The notes under the pieces: model-generated | Told to the model about the DNA's origin: nothing | Database searches by the model: none | The model's input: the letters and a program-made list of their open reading frames with translations, nothing else | In this document: piece by piece, positions 1 to 5,546 of the stretch | How positions within the stretch are numbered: position 1 is the stretch's first letter | How the letters are laid out: each line of letters begins with the position of its first letter | NCBI GenBank assembly: GCA_023228745.1 | Contig: JALOAP010000234.1 | Span: 1 to 5,546, forward strand | Source: Dehalococcoidia bacterium | GTDB taxonomy: Bacteria; Chloroflexota; Dehalococcoidia; Tepidiformales; Tepidiformaceae | DNA: 5,546 bases | Reading direction: 5' to 3' | Translations under genes and position numbers: made by a program

Positions 1-17
1 AGGCCCCTTTCCCATTC

Positions 18-32
18 ACGTGCGACGCACGT
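18..32. repeat. Short perfect inverted repeat upstream of pst operon
   Basis: The sequence reads ACGTGC-GAC-GCACGT, two perfect 6-bp arms around a 3-bp centre. No T-run follows on either strand, so it does not look like an intrinsic terminator. It lies about 12 bp upstream of the direct repeats proposed as the Pho box. It could be a dimeric regulator site, part of an upstream gene's 3' end, or chance. The symmetry is directly visible; any function is unknown. Confidence 0.35.
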
Positions 33-43
33 CCTGCCGGGAT

Positions 44-79
44 AAGCCGTTAAAGAGGCGTTAAACGTCCGCGCATACC
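44..79 (+). promoter_or_regulatory. Putative Pho box and promoter of pstSCAB-phoU
   Basis: Two adjacent 11-bp units (44-54 and 55-65) agree at 9 of 11 positions. Within them CGTTAAA occurs perfectly at 48-54 and 59-65, leaving a 4-bp spacer. A 7-bp direct repeat with an 11-bp period is the known layout of PhoB-type operators, and the TTAA core resembles the TTAACA repeats bound by Bacillus PhoP. The hexamer CATACC (74-79), 8 bp downstream, is a plausible -10. There is no good -35, as expected for an activator-dependent Pho promoter where the box replaces it. Transcription would start near 86-90 and give a leader of about 35 nt before pstS. The repeat is seen directly; its role is inferred from geometry and from its place ahead of pstS. 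Confidence 0.55.
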
Positions 80-123
80 TTCAGCTTCGCACGCTCAGCG
101 CGTGAAAGGAGAAGGAAACCTGT

Positions 124-1146
124 ATGCAGCTCAAGACCCTTTGGCCGCGTTGGCCGTACCTCTTGCTCGCGGCGGCCGCGAGCATCTCGCTCGTCGCCGC
201 AGCCTGTGGTGGGGATGACAATGACAACGATGGCGCCACTGGGAGCACGCCGCCCGTCACATCCGAGGCGGGCCACGCGACGGACTACAGTTCGCTCAGC
301 GGCCAGGTACGCATCGATGGATCGTCCACCGTCTACCCCATCGCCCAGGCTTCCGCCGAAGAGTTCCGCTCTGCCGCCAAGAATGTGCAGGTGAATGTCA
401 GCTTCTCTGGCACGGGCGGCGGCTTCGAAAAATTCTGCCGCGGCGAGACGCAGATCAGCAACGCCTCCCGGCCCATCAAGGAGAGCGAGGCCGAGGCCTG
501 CCGCGCGAATGGCATCGAGCCCGTCGAACTGCAGGTAGCGGTCGACGCCCTCACCGTCGTCGTGAACCCGGCGAACGACTGGGCGAAGTGCATGACCACT
601 GAGCAACTCGCGCTCACCTTCAAGGACGGCGGCGCGAAGAAGTGGAGCGATATCGACTCCTCCTGGCCAAACGAAACCATCAAGTTCTACTATCCCGGCG
701 CTGACTCCGGCACGTTCGACTACTTCGTCGAGGTCCTCGAGGGCGTGGACAAGGCGAATCATCACCGCGCGGACGGCACACCCTCCGAGGACGACAATGT
801 GCTCGCACAGGGAGTCGAAAACGATAAGTATTCGATCGGTTACTTCGGGTTCGCCTACTACGTGGAGGCTGGAGACAAGCTGAACGCGGTGGAGATCGAC
901 CACAATGGCGCGGGCTGCGTCGCCCCTACGCTCGAAAACACGCTCGAAGGGAAGTACACGCCGCTCTCACGTCCTATCTTCATGTACACGAGCGAAGCCT
1001 TCCTGCGGGATCGGCCAGAAGTCACCGGGTTCCTGCGGTTCGCGCTCGAAAACAGTGACCAACTCGTGCAGGACGTGGGCTATGTCCCGATGACCACCCA
1101 GACCCTGGACGCGCAGCTTGCGAAGCTCGACGAGTACGCGAACTAA
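124..1146 (+). CDS. pstS: Phosphate ABC transporter, phosphate-binding lipoprotein PstS
   Basis: This 340-residue protein captures inorganic phosphate outside the membrane and delivers it to the PstC-PstA channel. Residues 1-27 form a lipoprotein signal peptide: a short basic start, a hydrophobic core rich in Leu and Ala, then VAAA-C with the lipidated cysteine at C28. A Gly/Asp/Asn linker of about 25 residues follows. Ligand-site motifs of the PstS family are present: DGSSTV (65-70), SGTGGG (95-100), SRPI (115-118) and GADSGTFDYF (192-201), whose Ser, Thr, Asp and backbone NH groups would bind phosphate. Four further cysteines (C105, C126, C146, C255) suggest disulfides in the exported domain; the pairing is inferred. 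The ATG start is supported by a purine-rich AAAGGAGAAGG stretch at 105-115 and by the signal peptide beginning there. It is the first gene of the operon, downstream of a probable Pho box, so phosphate starvation should induce it. The length is normal for the family. Confidence 0.97.
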   Translation: MQLKTLWPRWPYLLLAAAASISLVAAACGGDDNDNDGATGSTPPVTSEAGHATDYSSLSGQVRIDGSSTVYPIAQASAEEFRSAAKNVQVNVSFSGTGGGFEKFCRGETQISNASRPIKESEAEACRANGIEPVELQVAVDALTVVVNPANDWAKCMTTEQLALTFKDGGAKKWSDIDSSWPNETIKFYYPGADSGTFDYFVEVLEGVDKANHHRADGTPSEDDNVLAQGVENDKYSIGYFGFAYYVEAGDKLNAVEIDHNGAGCVAPTLENTLEGKYTPLSRPIFMYTSEAFLRDRPEVTGFLRFALENSDQLVQDVGYVPMTTQTLDAQLAKLDEYAN

Positions 1147-1160
1147 GCGCACGTGGGCGG

Positions 1161-1183
1161 GCGGCGTGTCATTGACGCGCCGC
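1161..1183 (+). promoter_or_regulatory. Strong intercistronic hairpin between pstS and pstC
   Basis: GCGGCGTGTC (1161-1170) pairs with GACGCGCCGC (1174-1183) across a 3-nt ATT loop, giving ten base pairs including one G·U. It begins 15 nt after the pstS stop codon. A C-rich stretch follows rather than a T-run, so it is not a canonical intrinsic terminator. In binding-protein-dependent ABC operons such hairpins commonly protect the 3' end of the first cistron from exonucleases or partly stop transcription, so that the binding protein is made in excess over the membrane subunits. That role is inferred here; the stem itself is read directly. Confidence 0.6.
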
Positions 1184-1212
1184 ATCGCCCCTGGCAAATG
1201 CGCCAATCCTGG

Positions 1213-1240
1213 TTGCCGGAGCGCGAACCATCGGTATTCT
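1213..1240 (+). promoter_or_regulatory. Weak candidate internal promoter before pstC
   Basis: TTGCCG (1213-1218) and TATTCT (1235-1240) each match 4 of 6 positions of the sigma-70 consensus and are separated by 16 bp. A start near 1247 would give a short leader to pstC. It could supply basal pstCAB-phoU transcription beyond the hairpin. Matches of this quality arise often by chance, so this is only a suggestion. Confidence 0.18.
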
Positions 1241-1281
1241 CGCTTCGGCACCATCTGCACCGAAGGGACCAGGCAGCCCGA

Positions 1282-2229
1282 ATGACCAGCATCAGCCCGC
1301 ACGCCGACGAGCTCGCCGCGCAGCTGCGCAAGCGGCCGCTGAAGCGTCCGCTTGAGTCCATCATCATCGGAGGGCTCACGCTCTGCGGCCTCACGTCCTT
1401 CGCAGTGACGGCCCTCATCGTGTTCACGCTCTTTGGCGAGACCGTCGCCTTCTTCCGCGACGTGTCGTTCACCGATTTCGTGTTCGGCACCGAGTGGCAG
1501 GCGCTCATTCCCCCCAAGTTCAAATACGGCATCTGGCAGCTGGTGGCGGGGACGCTGAACATCGTGCTCTGGTCGATAGTGTTCGCACTGCCCCTTGGCC
1601 TCGCCGCCGCCATCTACCTGAGCGAATACGCACATCCCCGCACGCGGAAGATCCTCAAGCCCATCCTCGAAGCGCTGGCCGGCGTACCCACAGTGGTCTA
1701 CGCCTTCTTCGCGCTGACGTTCATTACCCAGGACGTCCTCCGCCCCCTGCTGGGCACGGATAGGGTGCCGTTCTTCAATGCGCTCGGCGCCAGCCTCGTG
1801 ATGGCCGTCATGATCCTGCCGACCATCGCCTCCGTGTCCGAGGATGCGATGGCGAATGTCCCGCGTGACCTGCGCGAAGCGGCCTACGGGCTGGGCGCGA
1901 CACGGCTGGAGGTGGCGGTCAAGGTGGTCGTCCCGGCCGCGCTTTCGGGCATCATCGCCTCGGTGCTGCTGGCCATTGCCCGCGTCATCGGTGAGACGAT
2001 GATCGTGGCGGTCGCGGCGGGATCGACACCGAACCTCACGCTCAACCCGCTGGCGACCGTCCAGACAATGACCGGCTACATGCTCCAGGTGGGCCTTGGG
2101 GACGCCGCCCGGGGGACGACACAGTACTCCTCCCTCTTCGCCGTCGGCACGACCCTCTTCCTCTTCACCTTCCTCCTGAACGTCGGAGCCCAGGTCATCG
2201 TGAGGAAGTTCAAGGAGGCGTACGAATGA
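1282..2229 (+). CDS. pstC: Phosphate ABC transporter, permease subunit PstC
   Basis: This is a 315-residue inner-membrane permease that pairs with PstA to form the phosphate channel. Six hydrophobic segments are visible near residues 26-54, 86-113, 131-149, 164-187, 221-247 and 285-308. The cytoplasmic EAA loop that docks on the ATPase is intact: EAAYGLGATR starts at 199 and is followed by the VP of the motif end near 217-218, then the conserved AIARVIGET segment (231-239). The ATG at 1282 is preferred because the protein then has a normal PstC length with a basic cytoplasmic N-terminus. Its Shine-Dalgarno site is only modest (GAAGGGA at 1262-1268 or AGG at 1271-1273). In-frame starts at 1198 (ATG) and 1153 (GTG) would add 28 or 43 residues, but neither has a recognisable Shine-Dalgarno site and the latter would put the hairpin inside the gene. 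The stop overlaps the pstA start. Confidence 0.93.
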   Translation: MTSISPHADELAAQLRKRPLKRPLESIIIGGLTLCGLTSFAVTALIVFTLFGETVAFFRDVSFTDFVFGTEWQALIPPKFKYGIWQLVAGTLNIVLWSIVFALPLGLAAAIYLSEYAHPRTRKILKPILEALAGVPTVVYAFFALTFITQDVLRPLLGTDRVPFFNALGASLVMAVMILPTIASVSEDAMANVPRDLREAAYGLGATRLEVAVKVVVPAALSGIIASVLLAIARVIGETMIVAVAAGSTPNLTLNPLATVQTMTGYMLQVGLGDAARGTTQYSSLFAVGTTLFLFTFLLNVGAQVIVRKFKEAYE

Positions 2230-3110
2230 GCCTGCGCAGCGAACCGATGGACCTCCATGCGACGGGCGCGGTTGCCCGGCGGCAGCTCGCCTCGCGGGCT
2301 TCCCGCTACGTCTTTTTCGGGGCGACCCTCATCGGTGTGGTGGTGTTGCTCTTCCTCGCGGTGGATACCGTGCGCGTGGGGAGCGACCCGCTCAGCATCG
2401 ACTTCCTGACCAACTACCCCTCCCGGTTCGCAGAGCGCGCGGGGCTTCGCTCGGGCATCCTTGGCACGCTCTGGGTCATGGTGGCAACCATCGTCCTGGC
2501 GATCCCGATCGCCATCGGCACGGCGATTTACATCACGGAGTTCGCGCCGCGGAATCGCCTGCTCACGCTCATCGAGCTGAACCTCGCGAACCTTGCGGGC
2601 GTGCCTTCGATCATCTACGGGATCCTTGGGCTTGCGGTCTTTGTGCGCCTGCTCTCGCTCGGGCCCAGCATCATCGCGGGCGCGCTCACGCTTGCTATCA
2701 TGATTTTGCCCATGACGGTCATCGCATCCGTGGAGGCGATCCGGCAGGTGCCGCCGAGCATGCGCGATGGCTCGCTTGCCCTTGGGGCCACGCGCTGGCA
2801 GACGGTGTGGCACCACGTGTTGCCCGGGGCGATGCCCGGCATCATGACGGGTACCATCCTGGCCATCTCCCGTGCAGCGGGCGAAACCGCTGCCCTGATC
2901 ATGGTTGGCGCGGCCGGGTTCATCGCCTTCGACCCGCAGTCCGTGACCGACGACTTCACGGTCGTCCCCATCCAGATCTACAACTGGACGACCGTTCCGA
3001 ACGAGGATTTCCGGGCACTTGCTGCCAGCGGAATCATCGTGATGATGGTCTTCATTCTCGGGCTCAACCTCGCCGCCGCACTCATTCGCGAGCGGTTCCG
3101 CCGCTACTAG
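2226..3110 (+). CDS. pstA: Phosphate ABC transporter, permease subunit PstA
   Basis: This is a 294-residue membrane permease, partner of PstC. Hydrophobic segments lie near residues 27-50, 73-104, 116-141, 145-170, 205-234 and 265-287. The ATPase-docking loop reads DGSLALGATRWQT from 181, then HHVLPGAMPGI. The EAA triplet is replaced by DGS while the downstream Gly and LP are kept, a kind of divergence seen in PstA proteins. SRAAGETAAL (215-224) is the family's conserved post-loop helix. The ATG at 2226 overlaps the pstC stop as ATGA, and AAGGAGG (2212-2218) lies 7 nt upstream inside pstC, so translation of the two subunits is probably coupled. This suits a one-to-one permease pair. The identity as PstA rather than a second PstC rests on the sequence type and gene order. 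Confidence 0.95.
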   Translation: MSLRSEPMDLHATGAVARRQLASRASRYVFFGATLIGVVVLLFLAVDTVRVGSDPLSIDFLTNYPSRFAERAGLRSGILGTLWVMVATIVLAIPIAIGTAIYITEFAPRNRLLTLIELNLANLAGVPSIIYGILGLAVFVRLLSLGPSIIAGALTLAIMILPMTVIASVEAIRQVPPSMRDGSLALGATRWQTVWHHVLPGAMPGIMTGTILAISRAAGETAALIMVGAAGFIAFDPQSVTDDFTVVPIQIYNWTTVPNEDFRALAASGIIVMMVFILGLNLAAALIRERFRRY

Positions 3111-3123
3111 GCAGGAGCGCCAT

Positions 3124-3996
3124 ATGGCCAACTCATCGACCGATACGAAGCTCCCTGAACCAGTGTTGGGGTCGCCCGAAACACCAGCCGAACCGGGTGG
3201 CAACGTGGCTCCCACGGCGTTTCGGCCACCCGAGCCCACGGCGATCAGCATTGGCAACCTCAACCTCTGGTACGGGCCGAAGCAGGCGCTCACGAATGTT
3301 TCGCTCGAAATCCCGGTGAACAAGGTGACGGCGCTCATCGGCCCCTCGGGCTGCGGCAAGAGCACACTCCTGCGCTCCATCAACCGGATGAACGACCTCA
3401 TCCCCGGCGTCCGCATCGAGGGGAAGATCGAGTACCAGGGCGCGAACGTCTACGCTCCCGATGTCGACCCCGTGGAGGTGCGCCGGCGCATCGGGATGGT
3501 CTTTCAGAAGCCGAACCCGTTCCCGAAGTCCATCTTCGACAACGTGATGTTTGGCGCGAAGGTGAACGGATTTCGCGGGAATGCGAACGAACTCGTGGAA
3601 CGTTGCCTCCGCCGGGCCGCCCTCTGGGAAGAGGTGAAGGACAACCTGAAGAAGTCCGGGCTCGCCCTCTCGGGCGGTCAGCAGCAGCGACTCTGTATCG
3701 CGCGCGCTATCGCCAACGAACCGGATGTCATCCTGATGGACGAGCCTTGTTCAGCGCTCGACCCGATCGCCACGCTGAAGATCGAAGACCTGATGCGGGA
3801 ACTCGTAAAGGACTACACGATCGTCATTGTGACGCATAATATGCAGCAAGCAGCGCGAGTCTCCGATTACACCGCCTTCATGCTTACGGATGAGCACGTG
3901 ACGGGACAACTGGTGGAGTTTGGGAAAACCGAGCGCCTGTTTACGAATCCCCAGGACAAACGTACTGAGGATTACATCAGCGGCCGCTTCGGCTAA
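3124..3996 (+). CDS. pstB: Phosphate ABC transporter, ATP-binding protein PstB
   Basis: This 290-residue cytoplasmic ATPase powers phosphate import by dimerising under the PstC-PstA pair. All ABC motifs are present: Walker A GPSGCGKST (73-81), Q-loop FQKPNPFP (127-134, Gln128), signature LSGGQQQR (182-189), Walker B VILMDEP (202-208) with catalytic Glu207, D-loop SALD (210-213) and switch His238 in THN. FQKPNPFP and the C-terminal DYISGRFG are typical of PstB. The core starts near residue 40, so about 36 residues of Pro/Ser/Thr-rich sequence precede it, whereas typical PstB proteins of 250-260 residues begin close to the core. The ATG at 3124 is backed by AGGAG (3113-3117) at 6-nt spacing, and no other ATG occurs before the Walker A motif, so the extension is probably real. 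It lies 13 nt after pstA and 11 nt before phoU, in one operon. Confidence 0.97.
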   Translation: MANSSTDTKLPEPVLGSPETPAEPGGNVAPTAFRPPEPTAISIGNLNLWYGPKQALTNVSLEIPVNKVTALIGPSGCGKSTLLRSINRMNDLIPGVRIEGKIEYQGANVYAPDVDPVEVRRRIGMVFQKPNPFPKSIFDNVMFGAKVNGFRGNANELVERCLRRAALWEEVKDNLKKSGLALSGGQQQRLCIARAIANEPDVILMDEPCSALDPIATLKIEDLMRELVKDYTIVIVTHNMQQAARVSDYTAFMLTDEHVTGQLVEFGKTERLFTNPQDKRTEDYISGRFG

Positions 3997-4007
3997 AGGG
4001 CAGGGCA

Positions 4008-4673
4008 ATGACACGAGTTCTGTTCCACAAAGAGATCGAATCCCTGGAAGACGACGTGCTCGTGCTCGGCTCGATGGCGGAGAAAGCGTTGCTCGACGCG
4101 ATAGAGGCGCTGCGCGACGGTGATCAGCAGTGGTCACAGAAGATCATCGATGACGACCAGCGAATCAACGCCAAGCGCTTCGAAATCGAGGAGAAGTGCA
4201 TCTTCGTCATCGCTTCGCAGCAGCCGATGGCGACGGACCTGCGTTCGCTCGTTTCCATGCTCTTCATCATCACCGACCTGGAGCGCATCGCCGACCATGC
4301 CGAGGGTATCGCGCGCATCAATATGATGCTCGCGGATGAGCCCCTTCCGCGGCGGCTTGGCCTCCTGACGTCGATGGCGGACCGCGCTGTGGCCATGCTG
4401 CGTGACAGCCTGAAGGCGTACACCGAGCGCGACGCCGACGAAGCCCGGCGCATCTGCGAAGCTGACGACGAAGTCGACCGGCTCCAGGACCGCATCTACG
4501 AAGAGGTCACGAAGTCGATGATCGCGGACCCAAGCACGATAGAACGCAACACCTACCTGCTCTGGACTTCGCACAACCTCGAGCGCATCGCCGACCGCTG
4601 CACCAACATCTGCGAGCGCGTGATCTACATGGTCACGGGCGAGATGGAAGAGATCAACGTCTCGAGCTACTAG
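4008..4673 (+). CDS. phoU: Phosphate signalling complex protein PhoU
   Basis: This is a 221-residue, almost wholly helical cytoplasmic protein made of two homologous three-helix bundles. Each half carries the family's metal-binding motif ExxxD in the context LERIAD: Glu92/Asp96 in the first and Glu192/Asp196 in the second. The internal repeat is plain from DLERIADHAEGIAR (90-103) against NLERIADRCTNICE (190-203). PhoU represses the Pho response when phosphate is plentiful by relaying transporter state to the PhoR kinase, and it restrains Pst uptake. The ATG at 4008 has AAAGGG (3995-4000), which overlaps the pstB stop, at 7-nt spacing. The length matches the family. It is the last gene of the operon; the kinase and regulator it would work with are outside this window. 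Confidence 0.96.
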   Translation: MTRVLFHKEIESLEDDVLVLGSMAEKALLDAIEALRDGDQQWSQKIIDDDQRINAKRFEIEEKCIFVIASQQPMATDLRSLVSMLFIITDLERIADHAEGIARINMMLADEPLPRRLGLLTSMADRAVAMLRDSLKAYTERDADEARRICEADDEVDRLQDRIYEEVTKSMIADPSTIERNTYLLWTSHNLERIADRCTNICERVIYMVTGEMEEINVSSY

Positions 4674-4680
4674 GCAGGAG
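4666..4680 (+). repeat. 15-nt repeat of the pstA/pstB junction, with orphan Shine-Dalgarno site
   Basis: GCTACTAGGCAGGAG at the end of phoU is identical to 3103-3117 at the end of pstA. Each copy holds a final Tyr codon, a TAG stop and an AGGAG site. At the first copy AGGAG serves pstB; here no ATG lies at a usable distance. The nearest starts, GTG 4695 and ATG 4710, share a frame that runs straight through the tRNA gene. The core GGCAGGAG also occurs before mutS at 5071-5078. It may be a leftover of a lost downstream cistron, or coincidence from similar codons plus a favoured Shine-Dalgarno sequence. Confidence 0.45.
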
Positions 4681-4696
4681 TAGACCTTCAGCTAGT

Positions 4697-4733
4697 GGCT
4701 CGGCCCGGGATGGGGACCTCCTTGGCGAGAGCC
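4697..4733 (+). terminator. Imperfect hairpin after phoU, possible operon end
   Basis: GGCTC (4697-4701) pairs with GAGCC (4729-4733), and GCC (4703-4705) with GGC (4724-4726), across a small internal loop and an 18-nt apical loop. It starts 24 nt after the phoU stop, where the operon transcript should end. No T-run follows, so it is at best a non-canonical terminator or 3' stabiliser. From here to 4823 I see no coding sequence and no convincing promoter for the tRNA. Confidence 0.2.
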
Positions 4734-4823
4734 ATCGATGCGATACCGCCTCGCGCCGGCAGCCAAAAGCGAACGGCCAATAGCCACAAACCCCCTCCCC
4801 CGGTACCATCGAAGGTAGAACGT

Positions 4824-4900
4824 GGCGGGCGTAGCGTAGCGGTTAACGCGTCTGGTTGTGGCCCAGAAGATCGAGGGTTCGAATCCCTCCGCTCGCCCCA
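4824..4900 (+). tRNA. tRNA-His (anticodon GTG)
   Basis: The cloverleaf folds completely. The acceptor stem pairs 4825-4831 with 4890-4896 with one G·U. The D stem is GCGT/ACGC (4834-4837 and 4846-4849). The anticodon stem is TCTGG/CCAGA (4851-4855 and 4863-4867) with loop TTGTGGC, giving anticodon GTG at 4858-4860, which reads CAC and CAU. A 5-nt variable region precedes the T stem GAGGG/CCCTC (4873-4877 and 4885-4889) with loop TTCGAAT. The His-specific extra base G-1 is encoded at 4824 opposite C73 (4897), the main identity pair for histidyl-tRNA synthetase. The CCA tail is encoded at 4898-4900. The gene sits alone between phoU and mutS. Confidence 0.97.
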
Positions 4901-5027
4901 CGATTCGGCAACCGGTACGTGGCCGTGGCTGTTGGCCCGGGTGTTTCGCGTCTGCCCTTCCTCTGAATCCCTCGAACCTTTCAACCATAGCCCGTTCGGC
5001 TTCGTGTTCTGGTTTGCCAGCCACCGC

Positions 5028-5057
5028 TGAGCACAGATGTTCGAACGCGGGTAGAAT
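5028..5057 (+). promoter_or_regulatory. Putative mutS promoter
   Basis: TAGAAT (5052-5057) matches 5 of 6 positions of the -10 consensus. A weak -35, TGAGCA (5028-5033, 3 of 6), lies 18 bp upstream. Transcription would begin near 5064 and leave a leader of roughly 25 nt that includes the mutS Shine-Dalgarno site. The rest of the gap from 4901 holds only small palindromes, such as CTGG-TTTG-CCAG at 5009-5020, and no clear tRNA terminator. Support comes from the -10 match and its position ahead of mutS. Confidence 0.35.
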
Positions 5058-5087
5058 GACGGCAACTCACGGCAGGAGGTGCACTGC

Positions 5088-5546
5088 GTGTCCACCCCCA
5101 TTCGCCGCCAGTACCTCGAACTGAAGCAGCGCTACCCGGAAACCATCCTCTTCTTTCGCCTCGGCGACTTCTACGAGACCTTCGACGACGACGCCAAGCT
5201 CGTCGCGGATGAACTGCAGATCACCCTCACTTCGAAGCCGATGGGGAAGGATATCCGCGTCCCGCTCGCGGGCGTGCCCTATCACAGCATCGACGGGCAC
5301 ATCGCGAAGCTCGTGGCGCGCGGGCACCGCGTAGCCGTGTGCGAACAGATGGCGGACCCGGCCGAGGTGAAGGGCCTCGTGCCGCGCGATGTCGTGCGCG
5401 TCGTCACGGCCGGCACCGTCACGTCCGACGCCTCGCTCGACCCACAGGCGCCCAACGAACTCGCCGCCTTCGTGCAGCGCGGGCACGAAGCCGCCACCGC
5501 CTTCGCAGATGTCACCACGGGCGAAGTGCGGCTCGTCGCGGGCGAC
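5088..5546 (+). CDS. mutS: DNA mismatch repair protein MutS, N-terminal part (cut by window end)
   Basis: The first 153 residues of MutS, normally about 850, are present; the gene runs off the window edge with the reading frame open. This part is the mismatch-recognition domain I and the start of the connector domain. RLGDFYETF (24-32) contains the Phe-x-Glu motif (Phe28, Glu30) whose Phe stacks on the mispaired base and whose Glu contacts it. VCEQMADPAEVKG and the following VVRVVTAGTV match the conserved end of domain I. The protein initiates mismatch repair with MutL. The GTG at 5088 is chosen as start because AGGAGGT (5074-5080) lies 7 nt upstream; an earlier in-frame GTG at 5079 overlaps that site. 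It is separated from the pst operon by the tRNA and probably has its own promoter. Confidence 0.95.
   Translation, partial: MSTPIRRQYLELKQRYPETILFFRLGDFYETFDDDAKLVADELQITLTSKPMGKDIRVPLAGVPYHSIDGHIAKLVARGHRVAVCEQMADPAEVKGLVPRDVVRVVTAGTVTSDASLDPQAPNELAAFVQRGHEAATAFADVTTGEVRLVAGD

Noticed and set aside
61..903. Long - strand open frame of 280 codons opposite pstS.
   Set aside because: It is antisense to a clear PstS coding sequence, covers the proposed promoter and has no recognisable motif.
1153..1281. N-terminal extension of PstC from GTG 1153 or ATG 1198.
   Set aside because: Neither start has a Shine-Dalgarno site, the extra residues are polar and Arg/His-rich, unlike a permease N-terminus, and the strong hairpin would lie inside the longer version.
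2076..3416. Long - strand open frame of 446 codons.
   Set aside because: It is a GC-rich shadow antisense to pstC, pstA and pstB, with Arg/Asp/His-heavy composition and no domain.
4921..4937. GGCC...GGCC pairing downstream of the tRNA as a terminator.
   Set aside because: The stem is only 4 bp with a 9-nt loop and no proper T-run follows.
4881..4973. GAATCCCTC occurs in the tRNA T-arm (4881-4889) and again at 4965-4973, which could suggest a tRNA-borne attachment-site remnant.
   Set aside because: Only 9 bases match, there is no integrase or mobile gene between or beside the copies, and a match of this length between two stretches this size is easily chance.
4695..5030. Open frame on the + strand across the tRNA gene.
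   Set aside because: It is read straight through the complete tRNA-His. Short frames over tRNAs, including the familiar GFEPS- and RGFESL-like translations, are well-known artefacts.
4688..5101. Two overlapping open frames on the - strand over the tRNA and the mutS leader.
   Set aside because: They are antisense to the tRNA (the DSNPRSSGPQPD-type translation is a classic tRNA shadow), cross the mutS start and show no family motif.

Overview
The window is visibly GC-rich and carries a complete phosphate-uptake operon, pstS-pstC-pstA-pstB-phoU, followed by a tRNA-His gene and the 5' end of mutS. Everything is on the + strand. The host is a high-GC bacterium. PstS is a lipoprotein with an acidic Asp/Asn-rich linker and paired cysteines, the tRNA gene encodes its CCA tail, and mutS starts with GTG. 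These traits would fit Chloroflexota or a similar deep-branching high-GC lineage, but the taxonomic guess is weak.

Positions 1-123 are the pst control region. An imperfect 11-bp tandem repeat (44-54 and 55-65) contains a perfect 7-bp direct repeat, CGTTAAA, with a 4-bp spacer. This is the layout of a PhoB/PhoP operator (Pho box), and a plausible -10 element follows at 74-79. Positions 124-1146 encode the phosphate-binding lipoprotein. A 135-nt gap with a strong GC hairpin (1161-1183) separates it from pstC. From pstC on the genes are tightly packed: a 4-bp ATGA overlap to pstA, 13 nt to pstB and 11 nt to phoU. Together they encode a high-affinity phosphate ABC importer: PstS captures phosphate outside the membrane, PstC and PstA form the channel, PstB drives it with ATP, and PhoU links transport state to the Pho two-component signal. 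No phoR/phoB pair lies in the window.

Positions 4674-5087 are non-coding apart from tRNA-His(GTG) at 4824-4900. The gap after phoU starts with a Shine-Dalgarno-like copy of the pstA/pstB junction but has no gene behind it. mutS begins at GTG 5088 with a strong Shine-Dalgarno site and runs off the window after 153 codons.

I found no undescribed system: this is an ordinary housekeeping region. The points most worth checking are the Pho-box repeat, the pstS/pstC intercistronic hairpin, the N-terminal extension on PstB and the orphan ribosome-binding site after phoU.
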